Assembly (NCBI RefSeq): GCF_016862555.1
Contig: NZ_BONE01000030.1
Coordinates: 29,420-93,419 of the forward strand
DNA: 64,000 bases
Source of the DNA: Asanoa siamensis
Lineage (GTDB): Bacteria > Actinomycetota > Actinomycetes > Mycobacteriales > Micromonosporaceae
Direction of reading: 5' to 3'
In this document: positions 50,539 to 59,240 of the stretch, piece after piece
Layout of the letters: each line of letters opens with the position of its first letter
Numbering within the stretch: the stretch's first letter is position 1
The notes under the pieces: generated by a model
The model's input: only the letters and a program-made list of their open reading frames with translations
Databases searched by the model: none
Told to the model about the DNA's origin: nothing
Program-made: the position numbers and the translations under genes

Positions 50539-52545
50539 GTGTCCGCACCCCGTACCCCCGCAATGGCCGACCCCGTCGTCGTCGCCGCGGGCACGACGGC
50601 GGCCGACGCGGTGGCCGCGGCCGGCCTGCCGATGAACGGCCCGAAGGCGATCGTCGTCGTGCGCGACGGCCAGGGCCGCCTGCTCGACCTCGACTGGGCG
50701 CCTGCCGCGGAGACCACGGTGACCCCCGTGGCGATCGACGAGCCCGACGGCCTCGACGTGCTGCGGCACTCCACCGCCCACGTGCTCGCGCAGGCCGTGC
50801 AGGACGTGTTCCCCGAGGCCAAGCTCGGCATCGGCCCGCCCATCGAGAACGGCTTCTTCTACGACTTCGACGTGGCCAAGCCGTTCCAGCCCGACGACCT
50901 CGCCAAGCTCGAGAAGCGGATGCAGGAGATCGTCAAGTCCGGGCAGCGGTTCCGCCGGCGGGTGTTCGCCTCTGCTTCCGACGCGCGCGAGGAGCTCGCC
51001 GACGAGCCCTACAAGCTGCAGCTCGTCGACATCAAGGGCACCGGCGAGCTCGACTCCGAGGAGACCGTCGAGGTCGGCGGCGGCGAGCTGTCGATCTACG
51101 ACAACGTCGACGCCGAGAGCGGCAAGACCTGCTGGTCCGACCTGTGCCGCGGCCCGCACCTGCCGACCACCCGGCTGATCGGCGCGTTCAAGCTGATGCG
51201 CTCGGCCGCCGCCTACTGGCGCGGTTCCGAGAAGAACCCCCAACTGCAGCGGGTGTACGGCACGGCGTGGCCGACCCGGGACGCGCTCAAGGCGTACCTG
51301 AAGCTGCTCGAGGAGGCCGCCCGGCGCGACCACCGCAAGCTCGGCGCGGACCTGGACCTCTTCTCCTTCCCCGACGAGATCGGCTCGGGTCTCGCGCTGT
51401 TCCACCCGAAGGGCGGGATCATCCGGCGCGAGCTGGAGAGCTACTCGCGGCAGCAGCACGAGGTCGCCGGCTACGAGTTCGTCAACAGCCCGCACATCAC
51501 CAAGGGCCACCTGTTCGAGACCTCGGGGCACCTGCCGTACTACAAGGACACGATGTTCCCGCCCATGCAGCTCGAGGGCGCGGAATACTTCCTCAAGCCG
51601 ATGAACTGCCCGATGCACAACCTGGTCTTCAAGGCCCGCGGGCGGTCCTACCGGGAGCTGCCGCTGCGGCTGTTCGAGTTCGGCACCGTCTACCGCTACG
51701 AGAAGTCGGGCGTCGTGCACGGGCTGACCCGGGTGCGCGGTCTGACGATGGACGACTCGCACATCTACTGCACCCGCGAGCAGATGGCCGGGGAGCTGCG
51801 GTCTCTGCTCTCGTTCGTGCTCAACCTGCTGCGCGACTACGGCATCGACGACTTCTACCTCGAGTTGTCGACCCGCGACGACTCGCCCAAGTTCATCGGT
51901 GACGAGGCCGACTGGGCCGAGGCGACCGCGGAGCTCGAGTCGGCCGCCCGCGAGTCCGGGCTGGAGCTCGTCGCCGACCCGGGTGGCGCGGCCTTCTACG
52001 GTCCGAAGATCTCGGTGCAGGCGCGCGACGCGATCGGCCGCACCTGGCAGATGTCGACGATCCAGGTCGACTTCAACCAGCCCAAGCGGTTCGGCCTCGA
52101 ATACCAGGCGGCCGACGGCACCCGGCAGCAGCCGGTGATGATCCACCGGGCGCTGTTCGGCTCGATCGAGCGGTTCTTCGGCATCCTGACCGAGCACTAC
52201 GCGGGCGCGTTCCCGGCGTGGCTCGCGCCGGTGCAGGTGGTCGGCATCCCGATCCGCGACGACCACGCCGGCTATCTGCAGTCATTCGTCGACGCGTTGC
52301 GGGCCGAGGGGATCCGGGCCGAGGTCGACACGTCGGACGACCGGATGCAGAAGAAGATCCGCACCGCCCAGCAGCAGAAGATCCCGTTCATGGCGATCGC
52401 GGGCGACGACGACGTGTCGGGGTCGACGGTGTCCTTCCGCTACCGGGACGGGTCGCAGCGCAACGGCGTGCCGCTGGCCGAGGCGGTGTCGCACGTCGTC
52501 GACGTGGTGCGGTCGCGTACGAACGTGTCGCCGTCGGCGGCCTGA
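50539..52545 (+). CDS. thrS: Threonyl-tRNA synthetase
   Basis: This 668-residue class II synthetase has a TGS domain (about 1-70), an editing domain with [18 protein letters not shown] and [12 protein letters not shown], and a catalytic core with zinc ligands in MNCPMHN (Cys), DDSHIYC (His) and [13 protein letters not shown] (His). Motif 2 is [18 protein letters not shown]. The anticodon domain ([15 protein letters not shown] onward) completes it. It charges tRNA-Thr. GTG 50539 follows CGAGGAGA. The stop overlaps the next gene (TGATG). No T-box leader was seen. Confidence 0.97.
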   Translation: MSAPRTPAMADPVVVAAGTTAADAVAAAGLPMNGPKAIVVVRDGQGRLLDLDWAPAAETTVTPVAIDEPDGLDVLRHSTAHVLAQAVQDVFPEAKLGIGPPIENGFFYDFDVAKPFQPDDLAKLEKRMQEIVKSGQRFRRRVFASASDAREELADEPYKLQLVDIKGTGELDSEETVEVGGGELSIYDNVDAESGKTCWSDLCRGPHLPTTRLIGAFKLMRSAAAYWRGSEKNPQLQRVYGTAWPTRDALKAYLKLLEEAARRDHRKLGADLDLFSFPDEIGSGLALFHPKGGIIRRELESYSRQQHEVAGYEFVNSPHITKGHLFETSGHLPYYKDTMFPPMQLEGAEYFLKPMNCPMHNLVFKARGRSYRELPLRLFEFGTVYRYEKSGVVHGLTRVRGLTMDDSHIYCTREQMAGELRSLLSFVLNLLRDYGIDDFYLELSTRDDSPKFIGDEADWAEATAELESAARESGLELVADPGGAAFYGPKISVQARDAIGRTWQMSTIQVDFNQPKRFGLEYQAADGTRQQPVMIHRALFGSIERFFGILTEHYAGAFPAWLAPVQVVGIPIRDDHAGYLQSFVDALRAEGIRAEVDTSDDRMQKKIRTAQQQKIPFMAIAGDDDVSGSTVSFRYRDGSQRNGVPLAEAVSHVVDVVRSRTNVSPSAA

Positions 52546-53057
52546 TGACTGACGCCCCTGACGGCCTGGAGCGGCTGTGGACGCCGCACCGGTTGGCGTA
52601 CATCAAGAGCGGCGGGGACAAGTCCGACGAGGGGTGCCCGTTCGACCGGGCGCCCCACCTGCCCGACGACGAGAGCCTGGTCGTCGCCCGGGGCAAGGTC
52701 GCCTACGCGGTGCTGAACCTCTATCCGTACAACGCGGGTCATCTGTTGATCTGTCCTTATCGGCACGTGGCGGACTACACCGACCTCACCGACGAGGAGG
52801 TGGTCGAGGTCGCGTCCCTCACGCAGGAGGCGATGCGCACGGTCCGCCGGGTCAGCGGGGCGCACGGGTTCAACATCGGCATCAACCAGGGCTCGGTCGC
52901 GGGGGCCGGGATCGCGGGTCACCTGCACCAGCACGTGGTCCCGCGGTACGGCGGCGACGCCAATTTCATGCCGATCGTGGGGCAGACGAAGGCTCTGCCC
53001 CAATTGCTCACCGACACCCGTGACCTGCTCTCGGACGCTTGGGGGACGGGAAGCTGA
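52545..53057 (+). CDS. HIT-domain protein (AP4A phosphorylase-like)
   Basis: This 170-residue nucleotide hydrolase or transferase has the histidine triad GHLHQHVVPR (about 131-140; His-X-His-X-His-X-X), preceded by LNLYPYNAGHLLICPYRHVADYTDLT. The same gene sits between thrS and pgsA in mycobacteria (Rv2613c, an AP4A phosphorylase), so this is its counterpart. It is coupled to thrS by overlapping TGATG. In this window pgsA is not next but 9.7 kb further on. Confidence 0.92.
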   Translation: MTDAPDGLERLWTPHRLAYIKSGGDKSDEGCPFDRAPHLPDDESLVVARGKVAYAVLNLYPYNAGHLLICPYRHVADYTDLTDEEVVEVASLTQEAMRTVRRVSGAHGFNIGINQGSVAGAGIAGHLHQHVVPRYGGDANFMPIVGQTKALPQLLTDTRDLLSDAWGTGS

Positions 53058-53081
53058 GGCTTTCTCTCGTACCCTCTCGCC

Positions 53082-54173
53082 ATGGGACGAGGGCGGGTAC
53101 GGGCGGCTGTGCTGCTGTTGGCGGCGTTGACGGCCGGATGTGCCGGCGAGGCGGCCGGTGAGCCGCGGTGGCGGTCGGGCGGGTCGGCACCTCCCGCCGC
53201 GTCTCCTTCTGGTTCGCCGCCGTCCGGTTCGCCGTCGTCCGCTGCCGCTTTGTCCGATCTGACGTTGGCGTTCGCCGGGGACGTGCATTTCACCGGGCGG
53301 ACGCTGGCGCTGCTCGACAAGCCGGCGACCGCGTTCGGCGGGATCAGCTCGACGCTGGCCGACGCGGACCTGACGATCGTCAACCTGGAGACCGCGGTGA
53401 CCGGGCGGGGGACCCCCGAGCCGAAGCGCTTCCATTTCCGGGCGCCGGACACCGCGTACGCGGCGCTGCGGTCGGCCGGCATCGACGCCGCGTCGGTGGC
53501 CAACAACCACACCCTCGACTACGGGCAGGTCGGGCTGCTCGACACGCTGTCCTCCGCGGCCGACGCCGAATACCCGATCTTCGGGGCCGGGCGGAACGCC
53601 GACGAGGCGTACGCGCCGTGGATCACGACGGTCCGGGGCGTACGCGTGGCCGTGCTCGGGATGTCGCAGGTGGCCGAGCTGTCGGGGTCGTGGAAGCCGA
53701 CCGACACGCGGCCGGGGGTGGCGATGGCGTTCGACGGTGCGAAGGCGTCGGCGGCGGTGAAGGCGGCCCGCGCGCGGGCCGACCTGGTGATCGTGTTCAT
53801 GCACTGGGGCGTCGAGGGCAGTTCGTGCCCGAGCGGGCAGATGAAGACGTTCGCGCGGCGGATGGCCCGCGACGGCGCCGACATCGTGCTGGGCACGCAC
53901 GCGCACACCCTGCTGACGGACGGCTGGATCGGCTCGACCTACGTCCACTATGGATTGGGCAACTTCCTCTGGTACGGCAACTCGCACAGCACGGACTCGG
54001 GTGTGCTGAAGCTGACCGTGCGCGGCTCGTCGGTGGTGCGCAACGAGTTCCTACCGGCGACGGTCTCGTCGAGCGGCCAGCCGGTGCTGGTGTCCGGCAC
54101 CGCGAAGAAGAAGATCGAGGACAAGCTCCGCGTCGCGTCCCGGTGCACCGGCCTGGCCGCCGCGCCGTCCTGA
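53082..54173 (+). CDS. CapA-family lipoprotein (metallophosphatase-like)
   Basis: This 363-residue protein has a lipobox LTAGC (Cys20), then a Ser/Pro/Gly linker (about 25-55), and a CapA/PgsA domain: LAFAGDVHFTG (metal Asp), ASVANNHTLDYG (Asn-His), IVFMHWGVEGS and VLGTHAHTLLTDG. CapA proteins help make or anchor poly-gamma-glutamate, but in actinomycetes they are often orphan, so capsule production cannot be inferred. TACCCT (53070-53075) lies six bases before ATG 53082, so the message is leaderless and separate from thrS. Confidence 0.88.
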   Translation: MGRGRVRAAVLLLAALTAGCAGEAAGEPRWRSGGSAPPAASPSGSPPSGSPSSAAALSDLTLAFAGDVHFTGRTLALLDKPATAFGGISSTLADADLTIVNLETAVTGRGTPEPKRFHFRAPDTAYAALRSAGIDAASVANNHTLDYGQVGLLDTLSSAADAEYPIFGAGRNADEAYAPWITTVRGVRVAVLGMSQVAELSGSWKPTDTRPGVAMAFDGAKASAAVKAARARADLVIVFMHWGVEGSSCPSGQMKTFARRMARDGADIVLGTHAHTLLTDGWIGSTYVHYGLGNFLWYGNSHSTDSGVLKLTVRGSSVVRNEFLPATVSSSGQPVLVSGTAKKKIEDKLRVASRCTGLAAAPS

Positions 54174-54209
54174 TGTCACCTTCCGACCCCGCTCGTGGGT
54201 CGTAGTGGT

Positions 54210-54716
54210 GTGACGGTGCACGACGATCCCGACCTGCGCGAGGTCTACCACGCGAGCGTGGCCCGACTGACCGCGCAGATCTTCGGGCTGACCGGCGATC
54301 TGGCCGAGGCGCAGGACGCCGTGCAGGAGGCGTTCGCGCGGGCCCTGGCCAAGCCGGCCGCGCTGCGCGGCGTGCAGTACCCGGAGGCGTGGCTGCGCAC
54401 GGTCGCGGTCAACGTGGTCCGCACCCGGCACCGGCGCCGGGCGCTCTTCGACCGGTTGGCCCGCTCGGGGCGGTTGCGGGCGGAGACGGTCGTACCCGGA
54501 ATGTCGCCCGACCACGTGATGCTGGTCGCCGCGCTGCACCGGCTGCCGCGGGCGGTCCGCGAGGCGGTCGTCCTGCACTACCTCGCCGATCTGCCGGTCG
54601 CGGAGGTGGCGGCGACGCTGGGCTGCAGCGTCGAAGCGGTCAAGACCCGGCTCGTACGGGGGCGTCGGGCTTTGGCGGCGGAACTGGGCGACAGGGAGGC
54701 GTTGAGCGATGCGTGA
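54210..54716 (+). CDS. ECF sigma factor
   Basis: This 168-residue sigma-70 family protein has region 2 (FGLTGDLAEAQDAVQEAFARALAKP and the region 2.4 part YPEAWLRTVAVNVVRTRHRRR) and region 4 (LHRLPRAVREAVVLHYLADLPVAEVAATLGCSVEAVKTRLVRGRRAL). It fits the ECF SigE-like group that directs RNA polymerase to a small regulon. Starts at GTG 54195, 54210 and 54216 are possible; 54210 gives a compact N-terminus. The stop lies inside the start of the next gene (8-base overlap), whose product spans the membrane and is the likely controller. Confidence 0.9.
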   Translation: MTVHDDPDLREVYHASVARLTAQIFGLTGDLAEAQDAVQEAFARALAKPAALRGVQYPEAWLRTVAVNVVRTRHRRRALFDRLARSGRLRAETVVPGMSPDHVMLVAALHRLPRAVREAVVLHYLADLPVAEVAATLGCSVEAVKTRLVRGRRALAAELGDREALSDA

Positions 54717-55839
54717 GCGTGACTACGCCGGCCTCGTCGAGGTGGTGTCGCGGGCGGTGCGGGCGGACTGGCCGGACGTGACCGCCCGGGCGGCCCGCCG
54801 CAACCGCCTCCGGCGTGCGTTCGGGGCGCTGGCCGCGGCGGTGGTGCTGGGGGCGGGCGGGTCCGTCCTCGTCACCTCCGGCGGCGACGAGCGGCCCTCG
54901 CCTCCTCCTTTGCCACCGCGCGTGGTGGTGTCGCCGGACCGGAGCACGGTGCTGACGGGTGACCTGGACCGCTTCTACGCGGTGGCGGACGACTGCCGCG
55001 ACGACCCGGCGTGCCGGGCCGGCCTCGCGGTGAGCACCGACCGCGGCGTGACCTGGGCCGTGCGCCCGGTGCCGGCGACGGCGGCGAACGGCACGTTCCG
55101 GCTGGTGGCCGCCAGCGGGCGGACGGTCCTGGCGCTGCAGTCGCTCGGGGCGGCCGAGCCGGTCTGGTGGGCGAGCACCGACGAGGGCGCCACGTGGCAC
55201 CGGTCCCGGGAGATCCGGCGGGACGCGGTGCCCGACGACTGGCCCGTGTTCCGGACGATCGAGGAACTCGGCGCCTTCGACCCGCGTACCGGTGACCGGG
55301 TGCCGTTCCGGGTGCCCGGCTGGGCGTACCGGTCGGTCGGTCCGCCCGGCGGTGGGCGGTGGCTGGTCACGTTCTCCGAGCAGCGCGACGTGTCGCTGGC
55401 GAAGGCCCGCCCGGGCGGCGACTGGTCGACGACGCGGCTGCCGTTCGACGCGGCCGAGTTCTGCGACCTGGTCACGCCGGACGGGCGCCTGGTCTACGCG
55501 CTGACGTCGGACACGATCAGGACGCTGGACCTGCACGTCTCCCGCGACGGCGGCCGCACCTGGCGCCGGACGGCCACGCTCTCGGACCCGCTGCCGTCGC
55601 GGTCGACGCTGCTGCTCACCGCGGACGGCACGCTCTACCTGGCGTCGCAGTTGCGCCTGTACCGCAGCACGGACGGCGGCCGGACCTTCACGGCGCTGGA
55701 CCCGGCCGCACCGCGAAAGGAGACGGTGCTGACCGCGGTGCCGGGCGGCGGTTACACGATCTCGAACCGCCTCCCGTCCCCGCAGGTGAGCTGGTCGACC
55801 GACGGCCGGACATGGACGTCGGTCCGACCGGCGTTCTAG
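54709..55839 (+). CDS. Membrane-anchored beta-propeller protein, probable sigma-factor controller
   Basis: This 376-residue protein has a basic N-terminal cytoplasmic part of about 35 residues (VEVVSRAVRADWPDVTARAARRNRLRR), one helix (about 37-56; FGALAAAVVLGAGGSVLV), a Pro-rich linker, and a BNR-repeat propeller with STDRGVTWAV, STDEGATWHR, SRDGGRTWRR, STDGGRTFTA and STDGRTWTSV. Five Asp-box repeats of this type are typical of sialidase-like propellers, but catalytic Arg/Tyr residues are not obvious. Its overlap with the ECF sigma gene suggests that the short cytoplasmic part holds the sigma factor while the propeller senses an outside signal. Confidence 0.8.
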   Translation: MRERDYAGLVEVVSRAVRADWPDVTARAARRNRLRRAFGALAAAVVLGAGGSVLVTSGGDERPSPPPLPPRVVVSPDRSTVLTGDLDRFYAVADDCRDDPACRAGLAVSTDRGVTWAVRPVPATAANGTFRLVAASGRTVLALQSLGAAEPVWWASTDEGATWHRSREIRRDAVPDDWPVFRTIEELGAFDPRTGDRVPFRVPGWAYRSVGPPGGGRWLVTFSEQRDVSLAKARPGGDWSTTRLPFDAAEFCDLVTPDGRLVYALTSDTIRTLDLHVSRDGGRTWRRTATLSDPLPSRSTLLLTADGTLYLASQLRLYRSTDGGRTFTALDPAAPRKETVLTAVPGGGYTISNRLPSPQVSWSTDGRTWTSVRPAF

Positions 55840-56678
55840 ACCTCCCGGAAGTCGTCGGCGTGGTCGACGGCCCAGCGTTCGAACGGGTGGGCGGGCCGGC
55901 CGAGGATCTCCGCGACGGTGGCGGTGACGGGCTCCGGGTGGTCGACGAGCGAGGCCCAGTAGGCGAGCGCCTGGTCGGCCCACGCGACGCCGGCCATGGC
56001 GGCCAGCGCGGTGCGGGCCTCGTCGGGCTCCTGCGCGACGACCTGGACGGGCCGCCCGATCGCGACACCGATGGCGGCGACCTGGTCGGCCTGGCTGATC
56101 ACGGCGGGGCCGGTGAGGCGGTGCGATCGTCCGATGTGGTGTTCCGGGTCGGTCAACGCGGCGGCGGCCACGTCGGCGACGTCCGCCTCGTGGATCAAAG
56201 AGCGCTTGGCGAGGGGGTACGGGACGCGCACCGGCTCGCCGGCGCGGATCGCCGTTGCCCAGCCCAGGGTGTTGGTGGCGAGGCCGCTGACGCGCAGGAA
56301 GGTGTGGCCGATGCCGGCATCGATCAGGGCCTGCTCGACGGCGCCCCAGACACCGTCGCGGTTGTCGTCGGTGACGTGCAGGGCGGAGACGTAGACGACG
56401 TGCCGGACGCCCGCGTGTGCCAGCGTGGCGGCGAGGTCTTCTACGCCGTCGGGTCGGAGCGAGGGCCAGAGCAGGAAGACGCGGTCGACGCTCCTCAGTG
56501 CGGTCGCGAGGCCGCCAGGATCGCGAAGATCGCCGTGCACGACCGCGGTGCCGGGCGGAAGGTGTTGCTCGGTGCCGGCCCGCCGGACGAGCACCCGAAA
56601 GTCGGTCGTGGTGGCGAGCAGCCGGTCGACGAGACGGCGGCCGATGTTCCCGGTGCCGCCGGTGACGAGGATGGTCAT
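55836..56678 (-). CDS. NmrA-like NAD(P)H-binding protein, SoxR target
   Basis: This 280-residue protein has a Rossmann fold with ILVTGGTGNIGRRLVDRLLA at the N-terminus, and VVYVSALHVTDD and FLRVSGLATNTLGW further on, matching the NmrA/quinone-reductase-2-like group. It should sense or reduce NAD(P)H-linked quinones. ATG 56678 is chosen over GTG 56687 because the latter lies inside the -10 box. The promoter has TTGACC (56711-56716), a 19-base spacer and CAGGGT (56686-56691), the over-long spacer of MerR/SoxR-activated promoters, with a SoxR box in the spacer. Confidence 0.85.
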   Translation of the reverse strand: MTILVTGGTGNIGRRLVDRLLATTTDFRVLVRRAGTEQHLPPGTAVVHGDLRDPGGLATALRSVDRVFLLWPSLRPDGVEDLAATLAHAGVRHVVYVSALHVTDDNRDGVWGAVEQALIDAGIGHTFLRVSGLATNTLGWATAIRAGEPVRVPYPLAKRSLIHEADVADVAAAALTDPEHHIGRSHRLTGPAVISQADQVAAIGVAIGRPVQVVAQEPDEARTALAAMAGVAWADQALAYWASLVDHPEPVTATVAEILGRPAHPFERWAVDHADDFREV

Positions 56679-56694
56679 GCCGTCCACCCTGAAA

Positions 56695-56712
56695 CCTCAA
56701 CATTTGTTCAGG
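56695..56712. promoter_or_regulatory. SoxR box between divergent genes
   Basis: CCTCAACATTTGTTCAGG is an 18-base near-palindrome close to the enterobacterial SoxR box CCTCAAGTTAACTTGAGG. It lies within the 19-base spacer of the NmrA-like gene's promoter, and the -10 box TAGGCT (56719-56724) of soxR is six bases before its ATG. Confidence 0.75.
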
Positions 56713-56730
56713 TCAAGCTAGGCTGGCCGG

Positions 56731-57192
56731 ATGCCACCCGCGAAGGAGCTGACGATCGGGGAGCTGTCGGACCGCAGCGGGGTCCCACAGTCGGCGCTAC
56801 GGTTCTACGAGCGCCAGGGTCTGATCTTTAGCCGCCGCACGACGGGCAACCAACGCCGCTACGACCGCACGACACTGCGCCGGATAGCCTTCATCCGCGC
56901 CTCGCAGCGGGTCGGCATCCCCCTGGCCCAGGTGGGCGAGGTCCTGGGCCTGCTACCGGCGGGCGAGCCCCCGACCCGCGAGTTCTGGATCCGCGCGTCG
57001 GCTTGCTGGAGCGAGGCGCTGGACGACCGCATAGCCCAGCTACAACGCATGCGCGACCGCTTCACCCGCTGCACCGGCTGCGGGTGCCTCAGCTTCGACG
57101 AATGCGCCCTGGTCAACCCCGACGACACCCTGCGTACCCGCGGTCCCGGCGCCCACCTCCTCGACGCCTTGGTTCCGCGCCGGGAGCCGTAA
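56731..57192 (+). CDS. soxR: SoxR redox-sensing MerR-type activator
   Basis: This 153-residue protein has the MerR helix-turn-helix (LTIGELSDRSGVPQSALRFYERQGL, then RRYDRTTLRRIAFIRASQRVGIPL) and a dimerisation helix, then the [2Fe-2S] motif CTGCGCLSFDEC (four Cys; CxGCGCLS...C as in SoxR). SoxR is switched on by oxidation of the cluster by redox-cycling agents. In actinomycetes it usually controls monooxygenases, reductases or transporters, as here an NmrA-like gene. TAGGCT lies six bases before the ATG. Confidence 0.95.
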   Translation: MPPAKELTIGELSDRSGVPQSALRFYERQGLIFSRRTTGNQRRYDRTTLRRIAFIRASQRVGIPLAQVGEVLGLLPAGEPPTREFWIRASACWSEALDDRIAQLQRMRDRFTRCTGCGCLSFDECALVNPDDTLRTRGPGAHLLDALVPRREP

Positions 57193-57243
57193 CCGTCGAA
57201 CGATGCCTGGGTCGGCGACGGACCGGCGGAGGCGCCCGGACGA

Positions 57244-58215
57244 TCAACTCAAGATCGTGCTGGCAGGGAGGGTCTCCGTCGGAGCGATGTCCGTGCCGAC
57301 TTGCTCAAACAACGGCGGGCCGCCGATCAGCCAGTAGATATCCTCCGCTGTCCCGCCGGGAAACGTGGGCTCTTCCGTCTGGTTGTGGACGGGCCGCAGG
57401 TTCGGCATCCGTACCGAGGGCTTGGGCTCATCGTCCAGCATCTGCGGTGGCCTATCACCGCCAGCAGCCTTTTTTGCTGGCGCGTCGGTCGGATTGGGCG
57501 GCGTTGGGCGCTTGGCGCCTGGGAGCAGGATGGTCTGGAACGACTTGAGGTGGACGGGCGTACTCGCCGCGACCAGGTTCCGTCCAAAAATTCCTGGCTG
57601 GAGCGTTGCGAATCGTCTGGCGACGGTGACGGCAATGTCATTGGCGTGGGCTGTGAGCGGCATACCAGCGGAAGGGCCGACCGCCTGGAACGCTGTGTTC
57701 TTGGGCTGCTCGACGTTGTTCGCAGGCTCTTCTGAGGCAACTCCAGTAGAAAAAAGTTTCGGAGCCGCAACCCATCTCGATCCAGCCAGAGCCCGTGGGT
57801 TGCCTGAGGTTGTGGCGTCGGGCTTCGTGCCAAGTCCACGAGACGGCTCGGGCCCGCGTCCTAGTTCGGTGATGATTTCGCCAACACAGGCCGAGGTTTT
57901 AGTCGCGAGTACTTCCGAGCCGCAACCGATGGCCCGACGCGCGGGTCCAACGGCGGCCAGCGTTCCGCACAGTACCGTCACTATCAAAGGCGTGCGCCAC
58001 CGCTTGGCGATTATCCCGATGTCGTAAAGCCGCCCGCTCAAGCGATAGCTAGGCAACGGTGGTGGCGTGTTGCGGAGTTCACCATCCCTGATCGCGGTGT
58101 CGATGAGACGCGAACGCACTTTCGCACGAGCCCGAAGATCGACATAGTCGACGTTGTCTGCAAGATCGGTCGGTTCGAAATGATCGTCGGGGTCATGCGT
58201 GTGCCGGTAGGCCAT
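57244..58215 (-). CDS. Island-encoded hypothetical single-helix membrane protein
   Basis: This 323-residue protein begins with an acidic, hydrophilic stretch of about 65 residues (DPDDHFEPTDLADNVDYVDL), then one hydrophobic segment (TPLIVTVLCGTLAAVGPA, about 75-92) and a long extracytoplasmic, low-complexity tail rich in Pro, Ala and Thr. No family is recognised. A ribosome site AGGGG precedes ATG 58215. Base composition is clearly lower in GC than the flanks, so it is probably acquired DNA. It lies 54 bases after the next gene upstream and is likely in the same operon. Confidence 0.7.
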   Translation of the reverse strand: MAYRHTHDPDDHFEPTDLADNVDYVDLRARAKVRSRLIDTAIRDGELRNTPPPLPSYRLSGRLYDIGIIAKRWRTPLIVTVLCGTLAAVGPARRAIGCGSEVLATKTSACVGEIITELGRGPEPSRGLGTKPDATTSGNPRALAGSRWVAAPKLFSTGVASEEPANNVEQPKNTAFQAVGPSAGMPLTAHANDIAVTVARRFATLQPGIFGRNLVAASTPVHLKSFQTILLPGAKRPTPPNPTDAPAKKAAGGDRPPQMLDDEPKPSVRMPNLRPVHNQTEEPTFPGGTAEDIYWLIGGPPLFEQVGTDIAPTETLPASTILS

Positions 58216-58269
58216 AACGCCCCTGTCTTTCGTCCATACGACATGCGCCGACTGTGCCGGTGCTGCCGA

Positions 58270-58935
58270 TCAACCGCCAAGCCCTCTCAGCTGAGAATCT
58301 TCCGAGCCCTCGAGGAGTTTGATCCATTGGTCTACTGGAGTGGTGTGGAAGCGGTCGGCTGATTGGCGGAATCGGTACATGTCCACTGCGGTCGCGGCAC
58401 AGTCCAGAATTTCTTCGATCGCCTTTTCGGGGTCGCGTTCAGGGTTCCGCAGAAGCTCGCAAGTCCGGAACATGAACGCCAGTAAAGTAACACGTTCAAT
58501 TAGCTCCCCCGGCGCTGGGCCAAGATGGGCCGAAACGCGACTTTCTGTGACGCGCCAATACACTGTCAACTCGTGAAGGCGCCTGATTTCAACCGTCGGC
58601 GACACCGCTATTTGCGAGACTGTTGAGATGTCAAGACGACGTTTGCGCATTTTCTTGATGAGACTTACTGCACCAGTCAGAATGTCGGCAACTAGCCGGC
58701 CGACGGCGATTCCCTCTAGGAGGCTGAGGCCCGTCAGCCATGCGGTAAATGAAGCCGGTAAGTCTCCCAGAGATCGCCGCATCGTGCCCCCGAAGATCAG
58801 ATTAGAATCAGCTCGATGAATCACTCGGTACTGAGCGCACCAAACAGCAACGACTTCATCAACAATTGTGACCAAGTCTCGAAGATCATCCTCGCCGCTC
58901 GGCTCTCGTTCGGCTGGCGCCTGCTGAACGGCCAT
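58270..58935 (-). CDS. Island-encoded hypothetical protein
   Basis: This 221-residue protein is mostly helical, with an amphipathic SFTAWLTGLSLLEGIAVGRLVADIL near residue 65, charged MRKRRLDIS, and a Glu/Arg-rich C-terminal half (LLRNPERDPEKAIEEILDCAATAVDMYRF). No catalytic motif or family is recognised. ATG 58935 was preferred to the TTG nine bases earlier; neither has a good ribosome site. GC content is near 50 percent in places, against over 70 percent around it. With the gene at 57244-58215 it forms a two-gene unit. Confidence 0.65.
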   Translation of the reverse strand: MAVQQAPAEREPSGEDDLRDLVTIVDEVVAVWCAQYRVIHRADSNLIFGGTMRRSLGDLPASFTAWLTGLSLLEGIAVGRLVADILTGAVSLIKKMRKRRLDISTVSQIAVSPTVEIRRLHELTVYWRVTESRVSAHLGPAPGELIERVTLLAFMFRTCELLRNPERDPEKAIEEILDCAATAVDMYRFRQSADRFHTTPVDQWIKLLEGSEDSQLRGLGG

Positions 58936-59240
58936 CGGAGTCAACGACGCGCAGTCTGTTCAGGACGCGGCTTCGGGCAAAAAGGACTTTTCGACCATAT
59001 ATGACCATCGGCAAAGTGCTGTCACCCGACGCCGCTCGCAGCGCGCCGCCGCAGCGGATCGCTTCAACAGTGCGGGGTAGCGCTCACCCCAGGCAAGCCG
59101 GGTGCAGTCCCAGCTTTCGGCCGGGGCGATCGCCGACAAGATACGACGATCCCCTGCCCGGCGGCCGGGAGCCTCGGACCGCCCCGGCGACCCGGGCGGA
59201 CACCGCGGGGCCTGGACCTGACGGCCCCATTCCGGTTGAG
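58936..59240. other. 305-base gap between the island and the glycosylase gene
   Basis: The first 60 bases are AT-rich (CATATATG near 58998) and may hold the promoter of the minus-strand island genes. The remaining bases return to high GC and carry no supported gene, RNA or repeat. No attachment-site duplication or tRNA end was found. Confidence 0.5.

Noticed and set aside
53082..54173. A capsule (poly-gamma-glutamate) locus
   Set aside because: Only the CapA-like lipoprotein is present; synthetase partners are missing.
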